NCBI GenBank assembly: GCA_022822125.1
Contig: JAJECF010000040.1
Span: forward strand, 1 to 19,936
DNA: 19,936 nucleotides
From: Alphaproteobacteria bacterium
Lineage (GTDB): Bacteria; Pseudomonadota; Alphaproteobacteria; Bin95
Reading direction: 5' to 3'
A program made the translations under genes and the position numbers. A model generated the notes under the pieces. It was not told the origin of the DNA. It did no database searches and saw only the letters and a program-made list of their open reading frames with translations. Below, piece after piece: positions 1-8,126 of this stretch. How positions within the stretch are numbered: the first letter of the stretch is position 1; every line of letters starts with the position of its first letter.

Positions 1-178
1 CCTTTCACCCCTCCGATCACCTCAACCGGGCGGAAAAACTCCGTAGTGCGCTCCATGGAGAAACTCCCATACGTTCATCCCACGTAATGAAGTCTCAAAT
101 ACCCGCCCAAGCAGAAGGTGACCCCGACACACCGCTTACGAACGACCAGCCCGTCCTGGTAATCGGTGGCCGCTTCCT
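1..178. other. Flank outside the Tn3-family end; no gene seen
   Basis: These 178 bases lie outside the transposon terminal repeat and show no convincing reading frame, RNA gene or repeat. The five bases adjoining the repeat (174-178, TTCCT) would be one copy of a 5-bp target duplication. I found no partner copy in the window. Confidence 0.4.
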
Positions 179-216
179 GGGGTCGATTACGGATGAGTGC
201 CAAATGACACTCTAAG
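179..216 (+). repeat. Tn3-family 38-bp terminal inverted repeat
   Basis: The 38 bases start with GGGGTC and end with CACTCTAAG. Tn3-family ends are typically 38 bp, GGGG at the outer edge and TAAG at the inner edge; Tn21-group ends finish CACGCTAAG. The orientation puts the transposon interior to the right, where the resolvase gene begins, and the resolvase stop codon (212-214) lies inside the repeat. No matching inverted copy was found elsewhere in the window, so the other end is missing or outside. Confidence 0.7.
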
Positions 217-823
217 CGCCGATGACGCGCTTGCCATGGTCACGCAGGTTCCCCTGCGGATCGACATAGCGATAAAGAGTGACGGGCGAGATCCCGAGTT
301 CGCTGCACAGTTCCGAGACTGATGTGTCCCGTTGCGCCATGACCGCCTGAACCGTACGAACCTGCGCCTTTGTCAGGGCCGGCTTCCGTCCACCTTTACG
401 CCCTCGGGCCCGTGCGGCCCGGAGCCCGGCAACGGTTCGCTCGCGGATGAGTTCGCTCTCGAATTCCGCAAGCGCGGCGAAGATGCCGAACGAGAGGCGC
501 CCGGCCGCGGTGGTCGTGTCGATTTGCGCGCCCTGGCCGGTGAGGACCTTGAGGCCGACGCCGAGGTCGGAGAGCTCGGTCACCGTCTTCACCAGGTGAT
601 GCAGGCTGCGCCCCAGCCGGTCGAGCTTCCAAATGACCAGGACATCGCCTTTTCGCAGCGCCTTCAGGCAAGACTCGAGACCCGGCCGTTCATCCTTTTT
701 GCCGGAGGCGCGGTCCGCATAGATGCGGTCCTCGTCGACGCCAGTGGCCAGGAGCGCGTCGCGCTGCAGATCGAGCGACTGGCTGCCGTCGGCCTTCGAG
801 ACGCGGGCGTAGCCGATCAGCAT
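212..823 (-). CDS. tnpR: Serine recombinase, resolvase/invertase family
   Basis: This 203-aa protein has the full layout of a small serine resolvase. The N-terminal catalytic domain has the nucleophile in GYARVS (Ser9), Arg46 in ERPGL, and Arg69/Arg72 in KLDRLGRS. A long helix E follows (AALAEFESELIRERT, about 116-130). The C-terminal DNA-binding helix-turn-helix is at about 152-187 (SVSELCSELGISPVTLYRY). Such enzymes resolve transposition cointegrates at a res site by double-strand exchange through a 5'-phosphoserine link. I chose the ATG at 823 because family members begin M-x-x-GYARVS; the 45 codons upstream look unlike protein and run through the palindrome. No Shine-Dalgarno is seen before this start. 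The stop codon lies in the terminal repeat. The symbol rests on the Tn3-type context; an invertase cannot be excluded. Confidence 0.92.
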   Translation of the reverse strand: MLIGYARVSKADGSQSLDLQRDALLATGVDEDRIYADRASGKKDERPGLESCLKALRKGDVLVIWKLDRLGRSLHHLVKTVTELSDLGVGLKVLTGQGAQIDTTTAAGRLSFGIFAALAEFESELIRERTVAGLRAARARGRKGGRKPALTKAQVRTVQAVMAQRDTSVSELCSELGISPVTLYRYVDPQGNLRDHGKRVIGA

Positions 824-824
824 G

Positions 825-851
825 TGTCGCAAACGAACGTTTGCGAAAGAC
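825..851. promoter_or_regulatory. Palindromic candidate res subsite / resolvase operator
   Basis: A 9-bp perfect inverted repeat (TCGCAAACG, 2-bp centre, CGTTTGCGA; 827-846) sits just upstream of the resolvase start. It is enclosed in a 27-bp segment running from TGTC to GAC, close in size to a Tn3-family res crossover subsite. A second TGTCG half-site with similar bases following occurs at 897. Position and symmetry suggest that resolvase binds here for recombination and autorepression. Confidence 0.6.
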
Positions 852-1010
852 GCTCGAAGAACCCCAATGAGCCCATGAAATCCCTTCCCTATCCCATGTC
901 GAAAACAACAATACACAATCCCCGGCGATCGCAACAAAGGTCGCCTATCCTGGTGCATGAATCAGCGCCAAATGGTTGAATAGTGACGCGCGCCACGATA
1001 CATCCGGTTC

Positions 1011-1283
1011 ATGCACATCAGGCACAAGGGATTGCGGCGGCTCTACGAACACAACGACGGACGCAGCCTGCACCCGGCACTTGTCACACGGATACGCCGC
1101 ATCCTTTACATGCTGCGCTCCGCCCGACAGCCGCGCGACATGGACCAACCCGGCTTTAGGCTGCATCCATTGCGAGGCGTATACCAAGGCTACTGGAGCG
1201 TGGCCGTGTCGGGGAACTGGCGCATCGTCTTCCGCTTCGAGGCCGGTGAGGCGATGGATGTCAATCTGGTCGACTATCACTGA
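1011..1283 (+). CDS. higB: HigB-type toxin (RelE/ParE superfamily)
   Basis: This 90-aa protein matches the HigB pattern along its length: an N-terminal RHKGLRRLYE motif, a helical RIRRILYMLRSA segment (28-38), DMDQPGFRLHPLRG (43-56), and the C-terminal core YWSVAVSGNWRIVFRF (61-76) ending VDYH. HigB toxins are ribosome-dependent mRNA interferases neutralised by HigA. The gene precedes its antitoxin by 10 bp, the toxin-first order typical of hig modules. The ATG at 1011 is the only plausible start, since an in-frame stop lies at 984-986. No Shine-Dalgarno precedes it, so a leaderless transcript is possible. It is divergent from the resolvase and probably part of the transposon. Confidence 0.93.
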   Translation: MHIRHKGLRRLYEHNDGRSLHPALVTRIRRILYMLRSARQPRDMDQPGFRLHPLRGVYQGYWSVAVSGNWRIVFRFEAGEAMDVNLVDYH

Positions 1284-1293
1284 GGAGCTTGTG

Positions 1294-1554
1294 ATGGAAA
1301 TGGGTATGACTCCGGTGCATCCAGGCGAGTGCATTCGCGAGAGCGTCGAGGCGATGGGTTGGACTGTCGGGGAAGCGGCGAGGCAGCTTGGGGTCTCGCG
1401 TGCGGCGTTCTCTCGTGTCCTGAACGCCCAAGCGGCGGTATCGGTCGAGATGGCGCTGGCGCTTGAAACGCTCGGCTGGGGAAGCGCTGACTTCTGGGTC
1501 AGGATGCAGGGCGACTATGACTTGGCGCTGGCGCGACGCGCACGTGCGGCGTGA
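1294..1554 (+). CDS. higA: HigA-type antitoxin, XRE-family helix-turn-helix
   Basis: This 86-aa protein begins MEMGMTPVHPGECI, a typical HigA opening. It carries an XRE helix-turn-helix at about residues 20-48 (GWTVGEAARQLGVSRAAFSRVLN), followed by the family-typical VSVEMALALE and FWVRMQGDYDL segment. HigA binds and neutralises HigB and represses the operon through its DNA-binding domain. A strong GAGGAG at 1282-1287 overlaps the higB stop codon and is 6 nt from the ATG at 1294, so the two genes are translationally linked. A GTG at 1291 and ATGs at 1300 and 1306 are alternative starts. The length is close to the usual 90-100 aa. Confidence 0.93.
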   Translation: MEMGMTPVHPGECIRESVEAMGWTVGEAARQLGVSRAAFSRVLNAQAAVSVEMALALETLGWGSADFWVRMQGDYDLALARRARAA

Positions 1555-1780
1555 CGCCCTCGGAGCAGTGTCACGCCGGCATCCGCCGCCATTTTGCGGC
1601 TCTTGCGCCAACAGCGCCGAAACGCCTCACGCTCGCTTGGGTTGGCTCCGGAGGCATAATGATACTGCAAGCCTGATCGTCGCCTTCTCAGTCAGCGGAT
1701 TTCAGCGATCAGGCAGGACATGTTGCGTCCGATAGACAGTATGCGCCGGGGTTTCGGGTTCCGCTTGGTGAAGATGACGA
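1555..1780. other. Gap between higA and the transfer operon; inverted repeat only
   Basis: No convincing gene is seen in these 226 bases. The notable structure is an inverted repeat with 9-bp arms, GCCTGATCG (1671-1679) and CGATCAGGC (1706-1714), with 26 bases between. It lies downstream of both converging transcription units. It lacks a U-tract, so calling it a terminator would be weak. The right end of the transposon may lie here, but no second terminal repeat is recognisable. Confidence 0.4.
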
Positions 1781-2119
1781 TCAGGACGGGTAAGCGTTTG
1801 GGTTCGGGCCGAAATGGAATCCCCGAACGCGAGGGAATGCGTCGGCGTAATCCCAGGTCTCGTCTTCCGTGCCCAGACAGGCGACCAGGATGGCCGAGCT
1901 GTCCTTCCAGGTGACGAGGAGGCTGTTCGGGTTGGAGGCGCCGGTGTAGTCGACGATGCGGCTGGCCGGGGCGAGGGCGATACGGTGCTCGTCGTCGTCG
2001 ACCATCCACCGCTTTTCGACGTCTTCCCAGAATGAGTGCTCGGCGCCGTAGCGTTCGACGAAGCGGTCGGCGGCCGGAGCATTTGCGGGAAGGGAAGGTG
2101 GCGGGTCGCCGGCATTCAT
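1781..2119 (-). CDS. Hypothetical protein, last gene of the transfer operon
   Basis: This 112-aa acidic soluble protein has no family I recognise. It has a proline-rich start (DPPPSLPANAPA), then WEDVEKRWMVDDDEHRIALAP, and a likely beta-rich core (ASRIVDYTGA, NSLLVTWKDSSAILVACLG), ending in an aromatic-rich tail (FHFGPNPNAYPS). No membrane segment or signal peptide is visible. Its ATG overlaps the stop codon of the 1971-aa SLOG protein by 4 bp (ATGA), which indicates co-translation. A role linked to that protein is inference from position only. Confidence 0.75.
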   Translation of the reverse strand: MNAGDPPPSLPANAPAADRFVERYGAEHSFWEDVEKRWMVDDDEHRIALAPASRIVDYTGASNPNSLLVTWKDSSAILVACLGTEDETWDYADAFPRVRGFHFGPNPNAYPS

Positions 2120-5100
2120 GCCGAGAGTCCCCTGCCCTGTTCCCGCACGGCCTGGCGCTGGGCGATCGCAGCAGCCTGGCGGGTCCAGACTTCCTCGTTG
2201 ATGTGGGCGATGCCGGCAGCGAGGGCCGGGGGAAGGCCATGGGTTATGCGTCGCGTGGATATGGGCTCCCGGGTCTCGGCGGCGTGGTCGAGGAAGTCAC
2301 GGACCATGGAGCGCGATTGCTTTGGCCATGCGCGGCTCTGGCGGGCGAATTCGTGGACCGCCTCCGGATTGCGTTCGTCTTCCGGCAGGAAGGTCTGGCG
2401 GATGAGGCCGGCGAACCGGCCGGGGTCGAGGCGCTGGTCCTGGACGATATCGTTGGAGCCGGGGCGCAGCGCGACCTGGTGGGGCTCCCGGTTGGGAGAA
2501 CGGGCAGCCCGGCGGACAGCGCGGAGCTCCTCGGCGATGTCGACCAGGTCGACTCTCTTGCGGTCGATATGGTCGCGGTGGGCGGGATCCTCGTTGGCGA
2601 ACCAGTTGTCGAAGGTCTGAACGATCTGCTCGGCGCGCACGTCCCAGCGGCGATATTCGGAACTGGTGCTCTTAAGGGGTGTTCCGGGTTCCGTTGGTCC
2701 ATGGCGTTCGAGGATGGCCTGGTAATGAGCGAGATGCTCGCGGCCCCGGGAGATCGCGCCGACGATTTGGTCGCGGACGCGGGTCTCGCTTTCCAGGACA
2801 GCCTTGAGGCTCGTGAGGAAGCTGCGGTCGCCGGGTGCAAGGTGCGGGCTTGTCAGGACGCGGTTGATGTCGGGTTTGAGCGATTCGATGCCGGGCTGGT
2901 AGATGAGGGCGGTTTCGCCGGCGGCGACGTCGGCGTTTTCCCAGGCCTCCCGGATACGGGCGCACTCGCGGTCAACGACCTCCGGAGGGTCGATGAGGAT
3001 GTCGTGCGAAAGCAGCCTGTCCATATCGGGTTCCATGTTCCGTATTTCGATCGGATGAGGCGCGTTGCGGGCGGCTTCGACGAGCGCGGACGCGGCGCGG
3101 TCCTTGTCGGTGCCGAAATCCCACAGAGTGGCGGGCGGGATGCCGATCAGAAGCGTGTCGCGGGCCTGGAGGTGGTGCGTGGCATAGTTGGTCGGGCGGT
3201 GCGTAACGCAGGCGACGCCATGCATGGCGGCCCATTCGGCGGCGTGCAGGCCGGCCCCCTCGTGGTTGATGCAGTGGATGACGAGGGGGGTGTCGGGCGT
3301 GCGGGCGCGCTCGGCGTTGAGCAGCTCGGCGATGCGCTGGTCGTGCTGGCGCCCGAGGGATCGGCCTCCGACGATGGCCAGGTGGCGGCCGTCAGGGGCG
3401 AGGGTTTCGGTCTTGTGGAGATCGCGTGCGCGCTTCTGGCGTGCCATGAGCCAGTCGCCGGCGCTCTGCGTGGTGGCGGGCACCCAGGCATGCGGGCGAA
3501 GGTCAGTCCATTTGGAAACGGCCTTCTCCGCATATGCCGACAGTTCCCGGAGGTAGGAGGCGGTCTCCCGGAGGCGAGGCATGCGATTGGCGCCCTTGCC
3601 GGTCCTGGAGATGTAAAGCAGGGACTTGTCCACCTCACGCTCGAGGGTGCGGAAGATGGCCGCGAACCGCGAGAGCAGCATGTCGCGGTCGGAGGGAACG
3701 AGGTCGTTGGCCTCGGCCGCGCTGGGATGGTCGTCGGGACAGAGCGTGGCGATATTGGTGTAGATGTTGTCGATCAACTGGCGATGCGCAGCGCGAAGCT
3801 CGGAGTGGCGCCGTTGGATTTCTTCGGGGGTGTTGGCGCCGTCTAGGTGCCGGGTGCGCCTCTGGTCCCGCTGATCGAAACGCCGGGACATATCGACCGT
3901 CCCGGCCTTGGCGAAGAGCTCGGCGGTTGAGGCGGCCAGGCCGAGATGTTCGCTGCGGGCGACGAGTTGCTGGTAGGCATGATCTCTCTCCTGAAGTTCG
4001 GCCGGCGAGAGCATGTACTCGAAGGCCTCGCCGCTCTGTTCCTGGTCCGGTTCGCTTCGGGCGAGCGCAAGGTGCTCCCGCTCGGACCCGGGAGTGTTTT
4101 CGAGGTTCAGGCCCGCGCGCTCGCGGCGCTCGGCTGCGAGGCGCTCGTCGACGGAGCGGTGCTGGGCGTTGAAGGCCTTTGCGGCTTCGCGCAGAAGGCG
4201 GTTGGGTTCGGTTGCAAGGGGGCCTTCTTCGGTCAGGCGCCAGAGGGAGTGCATTGCCGTGAGTGCCCGCTCCCTGGTGATTGAAGCGGGCGAGCGGTGG
4301 GCGAGAGCTTCGGTGTCGCGTTCCTGGCGACGTTCTTCACCGGTCCTGTAGATGAGGGCCTGTGTGGCGTGGATGTAGGTCTCCTTGAGCGCAGCAAGCC
4401 GGACAGGAATGTCGGTATCAACCGGGTGGTGAGGAGCGCGGGCGTTCTGTGCCTGGTCGAGGGAGACCATTTGTTCGGTGATGCGGGTGAGGGCCGTCTC
4501 GAGCTGATCGGAAGTGAGCTGGTACAGCCGACCGAACCGGGCACGGCGCTCGCTGTTCTCGTGTTGCCGGGCGAGTTCGTCGCGGGACGGGGTCGGCTGG
4601 CCGGCGCGCATTGCCCGGACCTCGGCGACGGCGCGCCGGTTTCGGAGGACGTGGCGTTGCTCGCGGTCTGCGTGGCGGGTGGAGAGTTCGGTCGCCAACA
4701 CGGCGCGCTCGGGAGCGGGAGATTGGTGCAGGCGCTGAAGCTCGGTCCATGCCTGTTGCCTGGAAAGTGTGGCGAGGTTGAAGACGGGGATCTTCCATTC
4801 CCGGGCTATCAAGAGGCCGAGGCCGGTACCGCCCTGGATTTTTCCGTCCACGGTCCAGCAGACGACGGCGTCGACGGGGTTGTCGAGATTGGGGCCGAGA
4901 AGTATCGCGACGTTGCGGGCATGGGCTTTGCGGGTGAAGTCATCGCATCTGTGCCAGGCGGGGTGAAGCCGCTCGGCGATCTTGAGGCATTCCTGCAGGC
5001 GATCGGGCGGCAGAGTGTGGCAGTCGGGGCCCCGGAGGCCCTGGAATCCGGGCAGGGGAAGCCATATGGTCCGCTGGTCGGCCGGAGTGCCGGCGGCGAA

Positions 5101-8031
5101 AGCCGTGTCGGCGCCCCGTGCGCCTCCGGACGAGAGGTGGAAGCCAGCGGCCGCCATCTGGCGGGAAAGCTCTGTCATATCCTGAAGAACGGCGCCGGGT
5201 GTTTCGCGGGAGCCGATGCCAGCCCAGCGCAGAGGCCTTTTCTCTGTATAAGGCTGAGCGGACGCTTGTTGGTCCGGTGGCTCGGTTGCGACGGCCTCGG
5301 TGGGCGGCAGGGGCGCGGTGCGGTCAGGCCAGGAAGCGGCAAGAGCGTGGGTCGAGAGAGTTCGCTGGAGTTCGGGGGTGCCCCGAAGAGGCCCGGGAAC
5401 AAGGCGGTAGCCGAGGCGCCAGCCGCAGAGGGTGGAGGCGGCGCACCATACCGGGGCGGGCAGGTTGGGCAGGCTGGCGGTCCACATCCGGAAACCGACG
5501 GATCCCGGTTGCAGCAAGGCGAGCTGGATGGCAAGGCCCGGGCCGTTGTCCGGTGATTCCCGGGACGAGAGGCGTTCCTCGTGCGCGAGCAGCCGGCGTG
5601 TTTGATTGAGCCAGGCTTCGGCGACGGGATTCGGGGCGTCGAGGGAGGAGGCGGCGGCGATTCTCTCGGCGAGTTCGGTAGGGGCAACGTCGCTGTTGCC
5701 GGGCTGCATGCATTCAAGGGCCGCGCGCCAGAGGCGTTCCTGGTCGCCCGCAGGCGAAGGGGCGTCGTTGGCATCGTCGTAAGAGAGCCAGGGGAATTTC
5801 AGCCAGCCGGCATCGAGGGCGCGGGCAGCGGCGGAGGCCGCCGCGGCGTTGCCGTTGAGGGCGTGGTCGAGGAGTTCGGTCCAGGGCTCGGAGTCGGGAG
5901 CGGCCCAGGCTGCCATGGCCATGGCTCCCTGAATGGAATTGATCCGGTCCGGGAGCTGGAGGGATTGGACTTGACGGTTCCCGGGGGGCCGGGCTGTGGG
6001 CGGATTGACAGGGGGGTGACTGACCTGGACCTCGATGGGAGGCAGGGAGAATTCCGAGAGGTCATGGGCGGTGGCGAGGAGGCGTGTCTTGTGTTCCTGG
6101 GAGGCGACTTCGATTTTCGTGACGGCTGCCATGGGCAATGGTGCGCGCCATCGGACTGCGGCGATGTCACGACCCTCCCGTGTGGCGAGGACGCCTTGCT
6201 CAAGATCGCGCCAGGCGTGCGGGAATGGAATCAGGTCAGGATCGAAGGTGAGGCGGACTGGAATGGAGGCCGTGGTGGAGGAGCGGTCTTCGGAGACAAA
6301 GGTCTCGCGGCCGAGAACGGTGCCGGTTCCTGAAAGGGGAGACAGCCATCCGCTCTGGGTGGCATGGAACAGTCTTTGTGGCGTGGTTATGAGGCCAAGC
6401 CATTCGGGCTCCGGAGCGGGGTCGGGCGAGGGAGCGGTAGCCAGCGCTTGATCCTGCGCAGCACGGGCGGTGTGGATACGGGCAGGCGCGGTGCGCACGG
6501 GAATTCCGTTGTTGTTGGCAAGCGCCAGCAAGCGGTTATGGGCGTTGCCGCGACCGCCGAAGTCAACGACCAGGTCGGGCTTGAGGGTGATCCAGGCGTC
6601 GTCGCGGGCGTGGATATTGTAGCGCTTGTGCTCGGGGTCCCACCGGGGCGGATTGGGTATGAGGGGGACGCGGCGGCCGGTTGCCCAGCGGCGGATCGCG
6701 GGATCGACGCCCTGAAGGCGCGGCTTGCCGCCTTTGTCTTGCAGGCGGGCGCCGTAGTGCAACACCATTCCCGGAATTCGCTCGCGGAGGCGATTGAGGG
6801 CAGGGACGACTGTCTCGCGGGCGATCTGGGGAGCGAGGTCCCCATCGCCCACGACGAGGACATGCGGTCCGTCGAGGGGCAGAGGAGCGGGGTGTCCGAG
6901 ATCTGCGGCACGCTTGACGGAGGCGTAGTCGGTTCCTGTGAGGGTTGTGCGCGTGCGCGGGCCGCCGGCGGCGCTCATGGCGGGATCGTCGCGCTTCCAT
7001 TCGTGTTCGGTGGTTTCGAGATAGAGCGCTGCAGCGGCGTCGGTTGCCTGGGCGAGATACTCGGTTTGAACCAGGGAGGCCCGGGTGGCGTCGTCAAAGT
7101 CCTGGACGGCCTGGTCGTCAGGGGCCTGGCCGAAGGCCGGGTGATCGCGCATGCGGCGGAAGGCGTCATCGGATGAAAGTTCGGCGTTGGCATCGAGCAT
7201 GCGCACGATGCGCCAGGCGCCGGCAGCGCGTTCGTCCTGGAGCTGGGTGCCGTCCGGATAGATCCAGGCGAGGGCGTGGAACATCTGGACCGCGGCGTCG
7301 AGCGAACGACCGGTGTTGACGGCGGGAGCCTCTTCGGTCGGTGAATCGAATGTGGAGGATGAATCGCGGGCGGATGCGGAGGCGCGCAGCGCGGCGCGCC
7401 TGTCGCGGGCCTCGTCCGCCGCTTCCTGGACGCGGGTCAGGGTATCGGGTGCCGGTTTCCAGCGGTCCTCGCGGGTTGCGAAGAAGGTGGCGGCGTCGAT
7501 CTGGGCCCCGTAGGAGGCGTCGGTGAATTGGGCGTCAAGAGAGCCCTGCCGGGTGAGCCAGGGACGGCCGACGATCTGGCCATAGAGGTTGAGGCCGTGT
7601 TCGAGGGCTCCGCGCAGGACGGCAATCTGATTCTGGATGTTTTCGGCCTGGTGCGCCGGGAGAAATTCGGCGTCGTGGGCATCCATGTCGTCGTCGGAAG
7701 AGTGCGTTTGGTGCTCTTCGTCCTTCGGAGGCTCAAGGCGGCGATCGAGGCGGGCTTGAAGGCGCGAGACGTGACTGCGGAGCTGGTCGACGACGCCCCA
7801 GAGAAGGCGGTCGCGAAGGCGGTCGCGATCGAAGGCCAGGGGCGAGGCATCGGCGCATAGGGTGGTGCCGATCGCGGTGAAGAGGAGGTCGACGCCGGCC
7901 CGGGCGGCGTCGACGTCGCCGGCGTCGCGGCCGTCATATTCGCGTGAGGAGGGGGAAGCACCAGAGCCCATGTGGTCCATGACCTGGGACGTGCCGGTGG
8001 TGGGGCTGGCGGGACCTTCGATATCGGACAT
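2116..8031 (-). CDS. Giant triple-SLOG (DUF2493-like) protein with relaxase-type tail
   Basis: This 1971-aa protein carries three Rossmann-like regions of SLOG/DUF2493 type. The first, about 390-512, has HVLVVGDGD and then PDLVVDFGGRGNAHNRLL...NNGIPV, the classic second half of DUF2493. The second, about 930-1085, has RWAGIGSRETPG, SSGGARGADTAFAAG and a GGTGLGLLIAREWKIPVFNL-like end, resembling DprA/LOG folds. The third, about 1547-1670, has LAIVGGRSLGR, VIHCINHEGAGLHAAEWAAMHGVA. A long charged helical stretch lies between the second and third. From about residue 1700 the tail is homologous to the end of the neighbouring relaxase. SLOG domains bind nucleotides or nucleotide-derived signals; no activity can be assigned here. 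GGAAGG lies 9 nt before the ATG. No membrane segments are visible, so it is probably cytoplasmic. It is translationally coupled to the 112-aa gene. Confidence 0.9.
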   Translation of the reverse strand: MSDIEGPASPTTGTSQVMDHMGSGASPSSREYDGRDAGDVDAARAGVDLLFTAIGTTLCADASPLAFDRDRLRDRLLWGVVDQLRSHVSRLQARLDRRLEPPKDEEHQTHSSDDDMDAHDAEFLPAHQAENIQNQIAVLRGALEHGLNLYGQIVGRPWLTRQGSLDAQFTDASYGAQIDAATFFATREDRWKPAPDTLTRVQEAADEARDRRAALRASASARDSSSTFDSPTEEAPAVNTGRSLDAAVQMFHALAWIYPDGTQLQDERAAGAWRIVRMLDANAELSSDDAFRRMRDHPAFGQAPDDQAVQDFDDATRASLVQTEYLAQATDAAAALYLETTEHEWKRDDPAMSAAGGPRTRTTLTGTDYASVKRAADLGHPAPLPLDGPHVLVVGDGDLAPQIARETVVPALNRLRERIPGMVLHYGARLQDKGGKPRLQGVDPAIRRWATGRRVPLIPNPPRWDPEHKRYNIHARDDAWITLKPDLVVDFGGRGNAHNRLLALANNNGIPVRTAPARIHTARAAQDQALATAPSPDPAPEPEWLGLITTPQRLFHATQSGWLSPLSGTGTVLGRETFVSEDRSSTTASIPVRLTFDPDLIPFPHAWRDLEQGVLATREGRDIAAVRWRAPLPMAAVTKIEVASQEHKTRLLATAHDLSEFSLPPIEVQVSHPPVNPPTARPPGNRQVQSLQLPDRINSIQGAMAMAAWAAPDSEPWTELLDHALNGNAAAASAAARALDAGWLKFPWLSYDDANDAPSPAGDQERLWRAALECMQPGNSDVAPTELAERIAAASSLDAPNPVAEAWLNQTRRLLAHEERLSSRESPDNGPGLAIQLALLQPGSVGFRMWTASLPNLPAPVWCAASTLCGWRLGYRLVPGPLRGTPELQRTLSTHALAASWPDRTAPLPPTEAVATEPPDQQASAQPYTEKRPLRWAGIGSRETPGAVLQDMTELSRQMAAAGFHLSSGGARGADTAFAAGTPADQRTIWLPLPGFQGLRGPDCHTLPPDRLQECLKIAERLHPAWHRCDDFTRKAHARNVAILLGPNLDNPVDAVVCWTVDGKIQGGTGLGLLIAREWKIPVFNLATLSRQQAWTELQRLHQSPAPERAVLATELSTRHADREQRHVLRNRRAVAEVRAMRAGQPTPSRDELARQHENSERRARFGRLYQLTSDQLETALTRITEQMVSLDQAQNARAPHHPVDTDIPVRLAALKETYIHATQALIYRTGEERRQERDTEALAHRSPASITRERALTAMHSLWRLTEEGPLATEPNRLLREAAKAFNAQHRSVDERLAAERRERAGLNLENTPGSEREHLALARSEPDQEQSGEAFEYMLSPAELQERDHAYQQLVARSEHLGLAASTAELFAKAGTVDMSRRFDQRDQRRTRHLDGANTPEEIQRRHSELRAAHRQLIDNIYTNIATLCPDDHPSAAEANDLVPSDRDMLLSRFAAIFRTLEREVDKSLLYISRTGKGANRMPRLRETASYLRELSAYAEKAVSKWTDLRPHAWVPATTQSAGDWLMARQKRARDLHKTETLAPDGRHLAIVGGRSLGRQHDQRIAELLNAERARTPDTPLVIHCINHEGAGLHAAEWAAMHGVACVTHRPTNYATHHLQARDTLLIGIPPATLWDFGTDKDRAASALVEAARNAPHPIEIRNMEPDMDRLLSHDILIDPPEVVDRECARIREAWENADVAAGETALIYQPGIESLKPDINRVLTSPHLAPGDRSFLTSLKAVLESETRVRDQIVGAISRGREHLAHYQAILERHGPTEPGTPLKSTSSEYRRWDVRAEQIVQTFDNWFANEDPAHRDHIDRKRVDLVDIAEELRAVRRAARSPNREPHQVALRPGSNDIVQDQRLDPGRFAGLIRQTFLPEDERNPEAVHEFARQSRAWPKQSRSMVRDFLDHAAETREPISTRRITHGLPPALAAGIAHINEEVWTRQAAAIAQRQAVREQGRGLSA

Positions 8032-8126
8032 TTGGGCGCGCCTTCCGCGTTCGGGAGGTTGCCCGGCGAATGCCGGAGGGAGGGTGATTTTGCCACATGG
8101 GTAGGCCGTTTCACAAAGGGCCCAGG

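Larger units (their letters stand above)
179..1554. mobile_element. Tn3-family transposon end or remnant with resolvase and higBA
   Basis: The segment contains a terminal repeat, a serine resolvase reading towards that repeat, a palindromic candidate recombination site and a divergent HigB/HigA pair. Toxin-antitoxin pairs placed beside the resolvase and res site are a recognised arrangement in Tn3-family transposons. No tnpA is visible and the right boundary is not defined: 1554 is only the end of higA. It is either a truncated transposon, a non-autonomous derivative, or an element whose right end has been lost. Confidence 0.5.

Noticed and set aside
824..958. Resolvase starting at 958 (248 aa)
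   Set aside because: The extra 45 residues precede the conserved family N-terminus GYARVS and would be encoded across the palindromic res-like site.
1585..1600. GCCGC/GCGGC hairpin downstream of higA as a terminator
   Set aside because: The stem is only 5 bp and no clear U-tract follows.
2032..3846. A 604-codon plus-strand frame opposite the SLOG giant
   Set aside because: It is a shadow of the minus-strand gene: Gly/Val/Asp-rich translation with no recognisable motifs. The opposite strand has three SLOG signatures and the shared tail.
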